A DNA stretch of 64,000 nucleotides from an uncultured Oscillospiraceae bacterium (GCA_900547105.1 URFL01000008.1:1-64000); one strand, 5' to 3'. Shown: positions 1 to 9,125, counted from the stretch's first letter. Made by a program: numbers and translations. Notes: generated by a model not told the origin, from the sequence alone.

Positions 1-17
1 CCGCTAAAGCTTTTTTG

Positions 18-50
18 AACCCCCGGCACAGCCGGGGGTTTTCTTTGTAC
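18..50 (+). terminator. rho-independent terminator of an upstream gene
   Basis: A perfect GC-rich stem (AACCCCCGGC / GCCGGGGGTT) with a three-base loop is followed by TTCTTTG. It would end a plus-strand transcript entering from outside the window. Confidence 0.75.
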
Positions 51-52
51 AA

Positions 53-95
53 AAATAATGGTAGGCACTTTCGTGTCTACCATTATTTTATCACT
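53..95. terminator. bidirectional stem-loop terminator
   Basis: A stem of about 17 bp (one G-T pair) closes over a TTTC loop and is flanked by A and T runs on both sides. On the minus strand it ends in TTTTT shortly after the amidase stop codon, so it most likely terminates the deacetylase-amidase transcript. Confidence 0.75.
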
Positions 96-119
96 TCACC
101 TAAATGACGCTGGCTTTTT

Positions 120-856
120 TCATATCTCGATATATTGCCGGCTGGCGTATCCAACCATATCGCCGTATTGCACAACATACCAGTTTTGCCAGCGTCCCAG
201 CACCTCCAGCGTTGTGCCATTCGGTACTGTGGTCAGCACTTCCGCATCCATGCCGGGGCGGCTGCGAATATTGAGCTGGCTTCCGCCGGTCACAACGGTG
301 CCGGTGCGCGTGGGCTGCGCTTCGATAAACGGAATACCAAAATACTGCGCCAGTGACTGCACCAGATTGCGCGCGATCACCTGCAAATTGTCGATAATCC
401 AGTTGGCATCGGGAACATTGTCGTGGTAGGCGACCTCGATCAGCGCAGCAGGCGCCTTGGTACGACTCAATTCCGCCAGCGTGGTGGTAGGGATCGCCCG
501 TACCATCGAAGGGTCGATCGCAATATTTTTGAAATTTTCGGCGATGATCTCGGCACCGCGCCGTCCTTCCGGACTGGCGGCGTAATAGTAGACATCGGTG
601 CCGTGCAGCCGTCCGCGCAGCGATTCGGTGCGGCGTTGGAGTGCAGCGCCAGATGAAAATCGTAGTTGCCGGCGTTGGATTGCTGAATGATCTGCGACAG
701 GGTATCGTCCGGGTTGTTGCGGATGTAGACAATACCGGTGGAGCGCAGATACGGCTCCATTGCATCGGCCAGCAGGTTCATATATTGCTCTTCGCTGCCG
801 CCGGTGGCGTATTCGTTGTATTCCTGTGCCGAGGGGCTGAGAAACAGTGTGGGCAT
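120..856 (-). pseudogene. N-acetylmuramoyl-L-alanine amidase (Amidase_3) with C-terminal SH3 domain, frameshifted
   Basis: The start ATG at 856 lies 15 bases after the deacetylase stop and has a ribosome-binding site (GAAAGGATG). The first frame encodes an Amidase_3 N-terminus through the conserved ALHSNA segment, then runs into unrelated sequence. The family match resumes one base out of frame with SLRGRLHGTDVYYYAASPEG, a P-E-x-A-A-L-I-E-V-like zinc-ligand region and a bacterial SH3 (SH3b) domain ending at 120. A single missing base near 625 (CACCG-AATCG on the minus strand) explains this. The open length, 737 bases, is one short of a multiple of three. No signal peptide is visible at this start, as in some spore or mother-cell lysis amidases. 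It may be a true pseudogene or an assembly/sequencing error; the flanking codons are otherwise intact. Confidence 0.8.
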
Positions 857-871
857 AGCGATATCATCCTT

Positions 872-1753
872 TCAAGCGGATTTCAGATGGACCGTTTTTT
901 CAAAATAGCGGGCGCTGGAAACGCCGTGCGGGCGCAAATACCGCCCCATTTCGTACAGACATTCCGGATCGCGGGTCACGGTGTTGGTGCGGGATTCGCA
1001 AATCATGGTGCAGGAAAAGCCCAGTTCTTTGATAATGGGCAGCGCCTCCTTGCTGACCGCGCCGTAGGGATAGACAAAGGCGGTGGGTGTGCGTCCGATA
1101 TGCTCGGCTGTTTGCTGCTGCATTTGGCTGAGATCGGTGACCAGCCGCTGGCGGTATTGATCCGATGTTTCGCCGCTGACCTTTTTGGAACCGTTGTGCG
1201 AGCGATCCAAACTGTGCAGGTCGTAGGTATGGTTTTGGATTTCGACCAGACCGGAATCCGACATGGTTTTGATATCCTCCCAATTGAGATAGCTGTATGC
1301 CGCGTGTTTGTCGCCACTTTTGGTGAACGCATCGGTAAACGATCCCACCGGCGACAGCACCATTTTGGCACCGTATGACTGCAGCAGCGGATAGGCGTAG
1401 ACATAGTTGTTGTAAAACCCGTCGTCAAAGGTCAGCATGATCGGCTTTTTGGGCAGTGGCGTTCCTTTTTTGACATAATCCAGCAGATCTTGAACCACAA
1501 CAGTGGTGTAACCGTTTTCTTTCAGGTATTTCAGATCGCTTTCAAAATCGTCCGCGGTGACCACATAGGTGCCGGGGCGACCTTCATCCTTGATGATGCC
1601 GTGGTACATAATGATCGGCAGTGCAACGCCCTCGTCCATCACCGGTTCGGCAGGAACCCCTTTAGCCAAAAGCGATCCGGCCAGCATCACCACCGCGGTG
1701 AACACCGCGATGATGCCGGTGCGTGCGCGAAATCGAACGGTTTTAATAAACAC
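872..1753 (-). CDS. polysaccharide deacetylase family protein (CE4), membrane-anchored or secreted
   Basis: 293 residues from a GTG start at 1753, chosen because GGGGGGTG lies six bases upstream; the open frame extends further to 1807 but without a ribosome-binding site. An N-terminal hydrophobic segment (about residues 13-31) is a signal peptide or anchor. The NodB fold follows with the motif LTFDDGF (metal-binding Asp-Asp) and an NHTYDLHS segment carrying the metal histidines. CE4 enzymes remove N- or O-acetyl groups from peptidoglycan or other acetylated glycans. The amidase follows 15 bases downstream, so both probably act on the cell wall in one transcript. Substrate is not deducible. 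Confidence 0.88.
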   Translation of the reverse strand: MFIKTVRFRARTGIIAVFTAVVMLAGSLLAKGVPAEPVMDEGVALPIIMYHGIIKDEGRPGTYVVTADDFESDLKYLKENGYTTVVVQDLLDYVKKGTPLPKKPIMLTFDDGFYNNYVYAYPLLQSYGAKMVLSPVGSFTDAFTKSGDKHAAYSYLNWEDIKTMSDSGLVEIQNHTYDLHSLDRSHNGSKKVSGETSDQYRQRLVTDLSQMQQQTAEHIGRTPTAFVYPYGAVSKEALPIIKELGFSCTMICESRTNTVTRDPECLYEMGRYLRPHGVSSARYFEKTVHLKSA

Positions 1754-1808
1754 GCCTTCACCCCCCTTTGGCACACTATACGCGCCGCCGGGTGCCGAAT
1801 ATGACAAA

Positions 1809-1842
1809 GGCCGGTTCGTTCTGCAAAAAGAACGAACCGGCC
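1809..1842 (-). terminator. terminator of metA
   Basis: A 14-bp perfect stem (GGCCGGTTCGTTCT and its complement) around a short loop lies between the metA stop and the deacetylase start. On the minus strand it is followed by TTTGTC, a short T run. Confidence 0.65.
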
Positions 1843-1855
1843 GGGGTCGATGCGG

Positions 1856-2770
1856 TTATATATTAGACAGATCGTAGGGTGTTTGCTGATACACAAAATA
1901 GTTGAGCCAGTTGGAAAACAGCAAATTGGCGTGGCTGCGCCACAGCATGGTGGGTACTGCCGTGGGATCATCGCCAGGGAAATAGTGGCGGGGAACAGCA
2001 GGGGACAGCCCGCGCTGGACATCACGGTTGTACTCGTTCGCCAGTGTGTAGCGGTCGTATTCGCAATGTCCGGTCACAAACACTTGCCGTGCATCGGTAG
2101 TTGCAGCAATCGCCACACCGGCGGTTTCCGACATTGCCAACACCTCCAGCGACGGATTGCGATCAATGTCGTAACGGCTGACCTCGGCAAAACGGGAATG
2201 CGGCATATAAAAGACTTCGTCAAATCCGCGCAGCAGGGGATGACGAATGTCCAGCGGACGGTGGCGAAACACCCCGGACAATTTCTCATCCAGCGGCTTT
2301 TTGGGAATGTGGTGGTGATAATACAGCCCCGCCATCGCGCCCCAGCACAGGTGCATGGTGGAATACACATGCGTTTTGGACCATTCCATGATGGCGCACA
2401 GCTCGTACCAGTAATCCACATCCACAAACTCCATGTTTTCCACCGGAGCGCCGGTGATGATCATACCGTCGTAGTTGTTGCCCTTGACCTGTTCAAAGGT
2501 CTGGTAAAATTCCAACAGATGCTCGGGGGCGGTGTTTTTGGAAATGTGGGTCGCGGTTTGCATCAAATCGATGTCCACTTGCAGCGGCGAGTTACCCAGC
2601 AGCCGCAACAGCTGCGTTTCGGTTTCGATCTTGGTGGGCATCAGGTTCAGGATCAATATCTGCAAAGGACGAATGTCCTGGTGCATAGCGCGGTTTTCGG
2701 TCATCACAAAGATGTTTTCCGATTCCAGAATACGGGTTGCCGGCAAATGGTCGGCAATGCGAATGGGCAT
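1856..2770 (-). CDS. metA: homoserine O-acetyltransferase (MetA type)
   Basis: 304 residues, the usual MetA length. It activates the hydroxyl of homoserine for methionine synthesis. The catalytic Cys is C142 in HLCWGAMAG, and the His/Glu pair is H235 and E237 in TGHCEYD. Residue 111 is Glu (TGAPVE); Gly at this position marks succinyl-CoA enzymes and Glu marks acetyl-CoA enzymes (shown for the Bacillus cereus protein), so acetyl-CoA is the likely donor despite the frequent 'succinyltransferase' label. It is divergent from the metF-metH genes, with facing promoters in the shared 159-base gap, which suggests joint control. Confidence 0.95.
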   Translation of the reverse strand: MPIRIADHLPATRILESENIFVMTENRAMHQDIRPLQILILNLMPTKIETETQLLRLLGNSPLQVDIDLMQTATHISKNTAPEHLLEFYQTFEQVKGNNYDGMIITGAPVENMEFVDVDYWYELCAIMEWSKTHVYSTMHLCWGAMAGLYYHHHIPKKPLDEKLSGVFRHRPLDIRHPLLRGFDEVFYMPHSRFAEVSRYDIDRNPSLEVLAMSETAGVAIAATTDARQVFVTGHCEYDRYTLANEYNRDVQRGLSPAVPRHYFPGDDPTAVPTMLWRSHANLLFSNWLNYFVYQQTPYDLSNI

Positions 2771-2802
2771 GGTGAACCGTCTCCTTTTTCGTGGTACCGT
2801 CT

Positions 2803-2831
2803 AGTATACCAAAATAGCGGCTTTTATGCAA
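2803..2831 (-). promoter_or_regulatory. metA promoter
   Basis: Minus strand TTGCAT (2831-2826), 17-base spacer, TATACT (2808-2803). The -10 context TTTTGGTATACTA is identical to that of the opposing metF promoter. Confidence 0.7.
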
Positions 2832-2849
2832 GTGCACGAAAAAAGACTC

Positions 2850-2878
2850 TTTTCTTTGTCGGACTTTTTTGGTATACT
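2850..2878 (+). promoter_or_regulatory. metF-metH operon promoter
   Basis: TATACT at 2873-2878 with a weak -35 (TTTTCT) 17 bases upstream. The weak -35 would fit activation or other control; no S-box or cobalamin riboswitch is visible in the leader. Confidence 0.5.
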
Positions 2879-2929
2879 ATACGCTGTATGGGTGCTGCAT
2901 GCCCAAAAGACGATGAAAGAGGCTCTTTT

Positions 2930-3799
2930 ATGAAAATCAGCGAATTGTTAAACAGCGGTCGTGTCAGCTTTTCGTTCGAGGTATTCCCGCCCAAAGCGGA
3001 CACGGATTTTGACCGTATACAGGAAGCGACCCGCAAGATCGCGGCGTTGAAACCGGATTTTATGAGCGTGACTTATGGCGCGGGCGGAGGCACCTCCCGC
3101 CACACCGTGAACATTGCGGAGGATATCCAGTGCACCTGCGGGGTGCCGGCGCTGGCGCACCTGACTTGTGTTTCTTCCACCCGCGATATGGTGCACGAGG
3201 GTCTGGCGCGTATGCAGCAGGCGGGTATCGAAAATGTGCTGGCGCTGCGGGGAGATATTCCTGCCGACGGCAAGGTCGCGGGGGATTATCAATATGCCAG
3301 TCAGCTGATCGAAGATATCCATCGCGCGGGTGATTTTTGCATCGGCGCCGCCTGCTATCCGGAAGGGCATGTCGAATGTGCCAACCGGTCGCTGGATATG
3401 GAGCATCTGCGCCAAAAGGTGGCGTGCGGCTGCGATTTTCTGACCACCCAGATGTTCTTTGACAACAGTGTGCTGTACAGCTTTTTGTACCGTATGCTCG
3501 CCAAAGGCATTGATGTGCCGGTGATCGCGGGCGTGATGCCGGTGACCAACAGCCGCCAGATCTCGCGCGCCTGCGCGATGTCCGGCGCCACGCTGCCGGC
3601 GCGCTTCCGGTCGATCATGGACAAATTCGGCGACGATCCCGTTTGCATGAAACAGGCGGGCATCGCTTACGCGACCGAACAGATCGTGGATCTGGTTGCC
3701 AACGGTGTGCGCGGTATTCATGTGTATACCATGAACAAGCCGGATGTGGCGGCACAGCTGCTATCCAATCTGTCGGATGTGCTGGGGCGGCAGACATGA
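2930..3799 (+). CDS. metF: methylenetetrahydrofolate reductase
   Basis: 289 residues, a compact bacterial MetF. It reduces 5,10-methylene-THF to 5-methyl-THF, the methyl donor for MetH. The N-terminal SFEVFPP motif places the conserved Glu at residue 17 (equivalent to E28 of E. coli). TYGAGGGT (FAD/folate site) and the ALRGD segment follow. It starts after AAAGAGG and its TGA overlaps the next ATG (ATGA), so it is translationally coupled to the reactivation-domain gene. FAD-dependent; the electron donor cannot be told from sequence. Confidence 0.95.
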   Translation: MKISELLNSGRVSFSFEVFPPKADTDFDRIQEATRKIAALKPDFMSVTYGAGGGTSRHTVNIAEDIQCTCGVPALAHLTCVSSTRDMVHEGLARMQQAGIENVLALRGDIPADGKVAGDYQYASQLIEDIHRAGDFCIGAACYPEGHVECANRSLDMEHLRQKVACGCDFLTTQMFFDNSVLYSFLYRMLAKGIDVPVIAGVMPVTNSRQISRACAMSGATLPARFRSIMDKFGDDPVCMKQAGIAYATEQIVDLVANGVRGIHVYTMNKPDVAAQLLSNLSDVLGRQT

Positions 3800-4440
3800 C
3801 GGTATCACGCAAGGAAATCGAACGCTATCTCGGCTGCCGCGGCGGGGCGGACGAGCGCACCCGTGCCATGATCGAGCAGTGTTTAACAGAATTGGAACGC
3901 GTTGTTACACCGCATACCGTAACCCAGGAGGTGTCGCTGTCCATCGATGGCGACCGGCTGCAGATCGGCAGCCTTGCGGTGACCAGCCGCGGCTTGGCGC
4001 ACCATCTGCGCGAATGCACCGGCGCGGTGCTGATGGCGGTGACGCTGGGATCGGGAGCTGACCGGCTGCTGCACCAAAAAGAGTGCACCGATATGAGTGC
4101 AGCAGTGGTGATGCAGGCGTGCGCCGCCGCCATGGTGGAAGCGGTGTGCGAGGATATACAGAGGTCTATTGAGCAAAGCGCGGCGGCGCGGGGATTGTAT
4201 ATTCGCCCGCGGTTCAGTCCCGGCTACGGCGATTGGCCGCTGACCGATCAACAGCCGCTGCTGGACAGCTTGGAGGCGGGAAAACGCATCGGGCTGACCG
4301 TGACCGACAGCTTGATGCTGGCACCCACCAAATCGGTGACCGCCGTGATCGGATTATCACATCAAAAGGGCTTGTGCCATGTACATAAATGCGCCACTTG
4401 CGCCAAAACGGATTGCGCGTTTCGGCAAACAGAGGCATAG
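3796..4440 (+). CDS. stand-alone methionine synthase reactivation-domain protein
   Basis: 214 residues resembling the C-terminal AdoMet-binding activation domain of cobalamin-dependent methionine synthase. The family signature RPRFSPGYGDWPL is present near residue 136, with a Cys-rich tail (CATCAKTDC). In E. coli MetH this domain is the last part of a 1,227-residue protein; here it is a separate gene just before a shortened metH. It probably binds AdoMet and lets an oxidised cob(II)alamin on MetH be remethylated. The start overlaps the metF stop. The Cys cluster may bind metal or serve redox partners; that is inference. Confidence 0.85.
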   Translation: MTVSRKEIERYLGCRGGADERTRAMIEQCLTELERVVTPHTVTQEVSLSIDGDRLQIGSLAVTSRGLAHHLRECTGAVLMAVTLGSGADRLLHQKECTDMSAAVVMQACAAAMVEAVCEDIQRSIEQSAAARGLYIRPRFSPGYGDWPLTDQQPLLDSLEAGKRIGLTVTDSLMLAPTKSVTAVIGLSHQKGLCHVHKCATCAKTDCAFRQTEA

Positions 4441-4453
4441 GGAGAGAATACAG

Positions 4454-6832
4454 ATGACCATACGCGAAGAAATGACCAAACGCCGCCTGTTTTTTGATGG
4501 CGGTATGGGAACCATGCTGCAGGAGCGGGGACTTGCCGGCGGCGAATTGCCGGAACTGTGGAACCTGACCCATCCGGAAGCGATCCGCGATATTCACGCG
4601 CAGTATCTGGCAGCGGGCAGTGATATTATCAGTACCAACACCTTTGGTGCCAACGCGCTCAAAATGGCGGGTACATCGCACAGCGTGGAGGAAATTATTA
4701 CAGCGGGGGTGTCACTGGCGCGCGAAGCGGTGGACGCTTGCGGGCGCAAAGCCTATGTGGCGCTGGACATCGGCCCCACCGGCAAGCTGCTGCAGCCGCT
4801 GGGCGATCTGCCGTTTGATAAGGCGGTAGAGCTGTATACCCAGGTGGCGCGCGCCGGTGCCGAAGCAGGCGCCGATCTGATTTTGATCGAAACCATGAGC
4901 GATACCTATGAAGCCAAGGCGGCGGTGCTGGCGGCGAAACAGGCGACCGATCTGCCGGTGTTTCTCACCGTGATCGTAGATGAAAAGGGCAAAATGCTCA
5001 CCGGCGGTGATCCCGCGGTGGTGGCGGTCATGTTTGAAGGGCTGGGCGTGGACGCGCTGGGGCTTAACTGCGGATTGGGGCCGGAACAAATGGCAGCGCC
5101 GCTCGCCAAAATGCGCGAATATTGCTCGCTGCCGCTGATCTGCAATCCCAACGCCGGTCTGCCGCGCAGCGTGGACGGCCGCACCGTGTTTGATATTGCG
5201 CCGGCTGCCTTTGCCGAGCAGGTGGCTCCGCTCGCTGACATGGCGATGGTGGGCGGCTGCTGTGGTACCACACCGGATCATATCCGCGAAGTGGTGCGGC
5301 TGTGCCGCGATCTGCCGGTGCCGCCCGCGCGGGAAACGCACCGCCGGGCGGTGTGCTCCTACACCCGTGTGGTCGAGATCGGCACTCCATCGGTCGTGGT
5401 GGGTGAGCGCATCAACCCCACCGGTAAATCACGCTTTAAGCAGGCGCTGCGCGACAAAGATATGGATTATATCCTGCAGGAGGGCATTACCCAAATGCAC
5501 GATGGCGCGCACATTCTGGATGTGAATGTGGGTTTGCCGGATATTGATGAAGCGGCGATGCTGGAGCATGTGGTGCGCGAGCTGCAAAGTGTGGTGGATC
5601 TGCCGCTGCAAATGGATACCTCCGACCCCGAAGCGATGGAACGCGCGCTGCGGTGCTACAACGGCAAGGCGCTGATCAACTCGGTCAACGGAAAAGCAGA
5701 AAGCATGCACGCGGTGTTTCCGCTGGTCAAAAAGTACGGCGGCGTGGTGGTTGCGCTGGCGCTGGACGAAAGCGGCATTCCCGAAACCCCGCAGGGGCGC
5801 TTGGCTGTTGCCCGTAAAATTGTGGACACCGCCGCCACCTATGGCATTGATCGGCGGGACATTTTGGTGGATGCGCTGACCATGACGGTCAGCACCGGTA
5901 AGGAAGCCGCCCGCACCACACTGGAATCGCTGCGCCTGATCAAGCAGGAGTTGGGAGTTGGCACTATTTTGGGTGTGTCCAACATCTCGTTTGGTTTACC
6001 TCGGCGCGAGCTGGTCAACACGGCGTTTTACACCATGGCGCTGCAAAGCGGACTGGATGCCGCCATCATCAACCCCCATTCCGCGGCGATGATGGATGCC
6101 TACCGCGCCTCGCTGGCGCTGACCGGACAGGACGATAACTGCACCGCCTATATTGCGCAGTACGCCGGTCAAACCGCTCCCAAAGCGGCGGCAGCACCCA
6201 CGGAACTGACGCTGGCGCAGGCGATTGAGCAAGGACTGAAAGAGCGGGCGTTTGCGCTGGCGGAAACCATGTTAAACGATGTACCGCCGCTGGATATTAT
6301 TGAGCAGCATCTGGTACCGGCACTGGACAAGGTGGGCAAGGGCTTTGAAAACGGAACCATCTTCCTGCCGCAGCTGCTGATGAGCGCGGATGCGGCCAAA
6401 GAAGGGTTTGAAGCGATTCGCCGCCACCTCAGCAAGGTGGGGGAGCAGCCGGTCAAAAAAGGAAAGATCGTGCTCGCCACCGTCAAAGGCGATATTCACG
6501 ATATCGGCAAGAATATCGTGAAAGTGCTGCTGCAAAACTACAATTACGATGTGATCGACCTCGGCAAGGATGTGGAACCGCAGCTGGTGGTGGATACGGT
6601 CAAAAAGGAACATGTGCCGCTGGTGGGGCTTAGCGCTTTGATGACCACCACGGTTCCCAGTATGGAGCAAACCATCGCCCTGCTGCACGAGCAATTCCCC
6701 GGCTGCAAGGTCATTGTGGGTGGTGCGGTGCTGACTCAGGACTACGCCGACAGCATCCAGGCCGACTTTTATTCGGCGGATGCGATGGGGGCGGTGCACT
6801 ATGCCGAGAAACTGTTTGGTATCGAAAAATAA
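4454..6832 (+). CDS. metH: cobalamin-dependent methionine synthase lacking the reactivation domain
   Basis: 792 residues. Domain order: homocysteine-binding barrel (zinc ligands C206 in LNCG and C269/C270 in GGCCGTTPDHI), pterin-binding barrel starting near residue 313 (GERINPTG), four-helix cap (about 580-660), and cobalamin-binding Rossmann domain with the base-off D-x-H-x-x-G motif, H682. Transfers methyl from 5-methyl-THF to homocysteine. It is about 430 residues shorter than E. coli MetH because the activation domain is encoded two genes upstream, at 3796-4440. Start ATG has GGGAGAGA upstream, 13 bases after the preceding stop. Confidence 0.96.
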   Translation: MTIREEMTKRRLFFDGGMGTMLQERGLAGGELPELWNLTHPEAIRDIHAQYLAAGSDIISTNTFGANALKMAGTSHSVEEIITAGVSLAREAVDACGRKAYVALDIGPTGKLLQPLGDLPFDKAVELYTQVARAGAEAGADLILIETMSDTYEAKAAVLAAKQATDLPVFLTVIVDEKGKMLTGGDPAVVAVMFEGLGVDALGLNCGLGPEQMAAPLAKMREYCSLPLICNPNAGLPRSVDGRTVFDIAPAAFAEQVAPLADMAMVGGCCGTTPDHIREVVRLCRDLPVPPARETHRRAVCSYTRVVEIGTPSVVVGERINPTGKSRFKQALRDKDMDYILQEGITQMHDGAHILDVNVGLPDIDEAAMLEHVVRELQSVVDLPLQMDTSDPEAMERALRCYNGKALINSVNGKAESMHAVFPLVKKYGGVVVALALDESGIPETPQGRLAVARKIVDTAATYGIDRRDILVDALTMTVSTGKEAARTTLESLRLIKQELGVGTILGVSNISFGLPRRELVNTAFYTMALQSGLDAAIINPHSAAMMDAYRASLALTGQDDNCTAYIAQYAGQTAPKAAAAPTELTLAQAIEQGLKERAFALAETMLNDVPPLDIIEQHLVPALDKVGKGFENGTIFLPQLLMSADAAKEGFEAIRRHLSKVGEQPVKKGKIVLATVKGDIHDIGKNIVKVLLQNYNYDVIDLGKDVEPQLVVDTVKKEHVPLVGLSALMTTTVPSMEQTIALLHEQFPGCKVIVGGAVLTQDYADSIQADFYSADAMGAVHYAEKLFGIEK

Positions 6833-6839
6833 ATAACAC

Positions 6840-6868
6840 TTTACTTTCACAATTCAGTGTGCTAAAAT
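6840..6868 (+). promoter_or_regulatory. yerC promoter
   Basis: TTTACT, 17-base spacer, TAAAAT, 28 bases before the yerC start. Confidence 0.5.
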
Positions 6869-6896
6869 GCAGATATATGGCATGGGAGGGATACAC

Positions 6897-7196
6897 ATGA
6901 ATTCCAAAATCAAAGATGAAAATACCGATTTTTTGTTTGAAGCCATTCTGCAGCTGCATTCGCTTGAGGAGTGCTACCAGTTCTTTGAGGATCTGTGCAC
7001 CGTATCGGAGATCAAAGCGCTGTCCCAGCGTATTGCGGTTGCCAAAATGCTCAGCGACAAACGGGTGTACAGCGATATCGTAGCGGCGACCGGTGCCTCC
7101 ACGGCAACCATCAGCCGGGTGAACCGCTCGTTGATCTACGGCTGCGATGCCTACGATATGGTGTTCACCCGGCTGGCGGAACAGAAAAAGCTATGA
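6897..7196 (+). CDS. yerC: YerC/YecD family TrpR-like DNA-binding protein
   Basis: 99 residues from the ATG with GGGAGGG seven bases upstream; an ATG at 6867 lacks a site. The sequence has a TrpR-superfamily helix-turn-helix (SEIKALSQRIAVAKML, then YSDIVAATGASTATISRVNRS). The Bacillus homologue is a poorly characterised TrpR-like regulator. First gene of a three-gene run with a methyltransferase (ATGA overlap) and hslO. Confidence 0.85.
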   Translation: MNSKIKDENTDFLFEAILQLHSLEECYQFFEDLCTVSEIKALSQRIAVAKMLSDKRVYSDIVAATGASTATISRVNRSLIYGCDAYDMVFTRLAEQKKL

Positions 7197-7948
7197 GCGG
7201 ATACGGCGTATTGTCCGCTTTCTACGACCGGTTGATGGCGGACAACGCTTACGAACAGCGGGCGGACTATTTGCTGCAGCTGATGGCGAAGCATGGCCGC
7301 CCGCATCCGGAAATGCTGCTGGATCTGGCGTGTGGTTCTGGCAATCTGACCATTCCGCTGGCGCAGCGCGGCGTGGAGATGATCGGTGTGGATGGCTCTG
7401 CCGATATGTTGGCGGAGGCACAGGCCAAACCGACCACTGCGCAAACGCCGGTGCTGTATTTGCAGCAGGATATGCGTGAACTGGATTTGTACGGCACCGT
7501 CAGCGGCGCAGTCTGCGCCATGGATGGACTGAACCATTTGTGCCGCACCGCCGATCTCGCGGTGGTTATGCAGCGGCTGGGATTGTTTATTGAACCGGAC
7601 GGACTGCTGATTTTCGATGCCAATACTCCTTATAAGCACCGCCAGGTGCTGGGGGATAACGCGTTTGTGTTCGAAGAAGAGGATTTCCTGTGTGTGTGGC
7701 GTAACCACTTGCTGTCGCGCACCTGTGAAGTGGATATGCAGCTGGACTTTTTTGTGGATAACGGCGACGGATACGACCGGTATGAGGACCATATTCGGGA
7801 ACGCGCCTATTCGCTGTCCACATGGCATCGCTTGCTGCAAGAGGCTGGCTTTGAGCTGCTGGCCGTTTACGGAGATATGACCACCGAGCCGCCCGGCGAC
7901 GAGGAAGAGCGCTGGGTGCTGGTTGCCCAAAACAGAAAGGGATTGTAA
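7193..7948 (+). CDS. class I SAM-dependent methyltransferase
   Basis: 251 residues. Motif I is LLDLACGSGNLTIPLA, followed by an acidic end of strand 2 (GVDGS) and motif DMREL. It resembles clostridial methyltransferases commonly found in this context; the substrate is unknown. It overlaps yerC by four bases and ends one base before hslO, so the three are co-transcribed. Confidence 0.82.
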   Translation: MSGYGVLSAFYDRLMADNAYEQRADYLLQLMAKHGRPHPEMLLDLACGSGNLTIPLAQRGVEMIGVDGSADMLAEAQAKPTTAQTPVLYLQQDMRELDLYGTVSGAVCAMDGLNHLCRTADLAVVMQRLGLFIEPDGLLIFDANTPYKHRQVLGDNAFVFEEEDFLCVWRNHLLSRTCEVDMQLDFFVDNGDGYDRYEDHIRERAYSLSTWHRLLQEAGFELLAVYGDMTTEPPGDEEERWVLVAQNRKGL

Positions 7949-7949
7949 C

Positions 7950-8825
7950 ATGAGCAAAGCCATTCGTTGCCTGACCAAAGACGCCACCGTAATGGCGATG
8001 GCGATCGATTCAACCGATATCGTTGCTCGCGCCGAGCAGATCCACCAAACCAGCGCTGTTGTTACAGCCGCACTGGGGCGGATGCTGACCGCCGCATCTA
8101 TGATGGGCATTATGCTGAAAGGGCGGGACGATTCGGTGACGCTGAAGGTGTCTGCGGATGGTCCTGCCGGCACCATCACGACGGTGGCGGACAGCGAGGG
8201 ATTCGTGCGCGGTTACGCCGAACATCCGGTGGTGGAAATTTCGCTGAAACCCAATGGTAAGCTGGATGTCAGCGGTGCGGTGGGCACCAATGGTATGCTG
8301 TATGTCTTGCGCGATACCGGCGGAAAAGAGCCGTATATCGGCTGCACCCCGCTGGTGTCGGGGGAGATCGCCGAGGATGTCACCAGTTACTATGCGCTCA
8401 GCGAGCAGACCCCCACGGTATGTGCGTTGGGGGTGCTGGTCAATCCTGATCTGACCGTGCGCAAAGCCGGCGGATTGTTGCTGCAGCTGCTGCCGTTTTG
8501 CCCGGACGCGGTGATCGATCAGGTCGAGGCGAATGTTGCCAATCTTTCTTCCATGACCGCCATGCTGGACAGCGGTATGAGCGTCGAGGAAATTGTCGCT
8601 AAAGCGCTGGATGGCATGGAGTTTGATGTGTTGGATACCTATGAACCGGACTATCGTTGCAATTGCTCCCGCGAAAAGATCGAACGCGCGTTTTTGACCA
8701 TGAAGCCCGAGGATGTGCGCAGCTTGCCGGATGAAAACGGCATGACCGAGGTTACCTGCAGTTTCTGCGACAAAGTCTATCACTTCACGCGTGAAGATCT
8801 GGAGCGTTTATTGGAGCAAAAATAA
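7950..8825 (+). CDS. hslO: redox-regulated chaperonin Hsp33
   Basis: 291 residues, typical length. The C-terminal zinc centre is C237-x-C239 and C270-x-x-C273 (CNC and CSFC), which senses oxidants and unlocks holdase activity in known Hsp33. Ribosome-binding site AAAGGG before the ATG. It follows the methyltransferase with one intervening base. Confidence 0.96.
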   Translation: MSKAIRCLTKDATVMAMAIDSTDIVARAEQIHQTSAVVTAALGRMLTAASMMGIMLKGRDDSVTLKVSADGPAGTITTVADSEGFVRGYAEHPVVEISLKPNGKLDVSGAVGTNGMLYVLRDTGGKEPYIGCTPLVSGEIAEDVTSYYALSEQTPTVCALGVLVNPDLTVRKAGGLLLQLLPFCPDAVIDQVEANVANLSSMTAMLDSGMSVEEIVAKALDGMEFDVLDTYEPDYRCNCSREKIERAFLTMKPEDVRSLPDENGMTEVTCSFCDKVYHFTREDLERLLEQK

Positions 8826-8849
8826 TTTGGCCAAAATCGGATTTTTTCG

Positions 8850-8878
8850 TTGACAAATTCCCGATTATAGTGTATGAT
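8850..8878 (+). promoter_or_regulatory. tRNA operon promoter
   Basis: Consensus TTGACA, 17-base spacer, TATGAT. It lies 31 bases before tRNA-Val. Confidence 0.85.
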
Positions 8879-8909
8879 AATGCTCGTTGCTGTTGCAGCA
8901 ACGCCCTTT

Positions 8910-8985
8910 GGAAGCATAGCTCAGCTGGGAGAGCACCTGCCTTACAAGCAGGGGGTCACAGGTTCGAGCCCTGTTGTTTCCACCA
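8910..8985 (+). tRNA. tRNA-Val (TAC anticodon)
   Basis: 76 bases with encoded CCA. Acceptor GGAAGCA pairs with TGTTTCC; anticodon loop CTTACAA; T loop GGTTCGAGCC. Confidence 0.96.
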
Positions 8986-8988
8986 TCT

Positions 8989-9065
8989 GGCCCGGTAGTT
9001 CAGCTGGTTAGAACGCTAGCCTGTCACGCTAGAGGTCGACGGTTCGAGCCCGTTCCGGGTCGCCA
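8989..9065 (+). tRNA. tRNA-Asp (GTC anticodon)
   Basis: 77 bases with encoded CCA. Acceptor GGCCCGG pairs with CCGGGTC (one G-T); anticodon loop CTGTCAC. Three bases after tRNA-Val, same transcript. Confidence 0.96.
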
Positions 9066-9070
9066 AAAAA

Positions 9071-9096
9071 GAGCACGCTTCGGCGTGCTCTTTTTG
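9071..9096 (+). terminator. terminator of the tRNA operon
   Basis: GAGCACGC-TTCG-GCGTGCTC stem with a UUCG tetraloop followed by TTTTT. Confidence 0.9.
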
Positions 9097-9125
9097 CGTC
9101 TATATCAGATGTATAATAAGTTCGT

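Noticed and set aside
2771..2929. SAM or cobalamin riboswitch before the methionine genes
   Set aside because: The gap is only 159 bases, shared by two promoters, and no conserved S-box or B12-box core was found.
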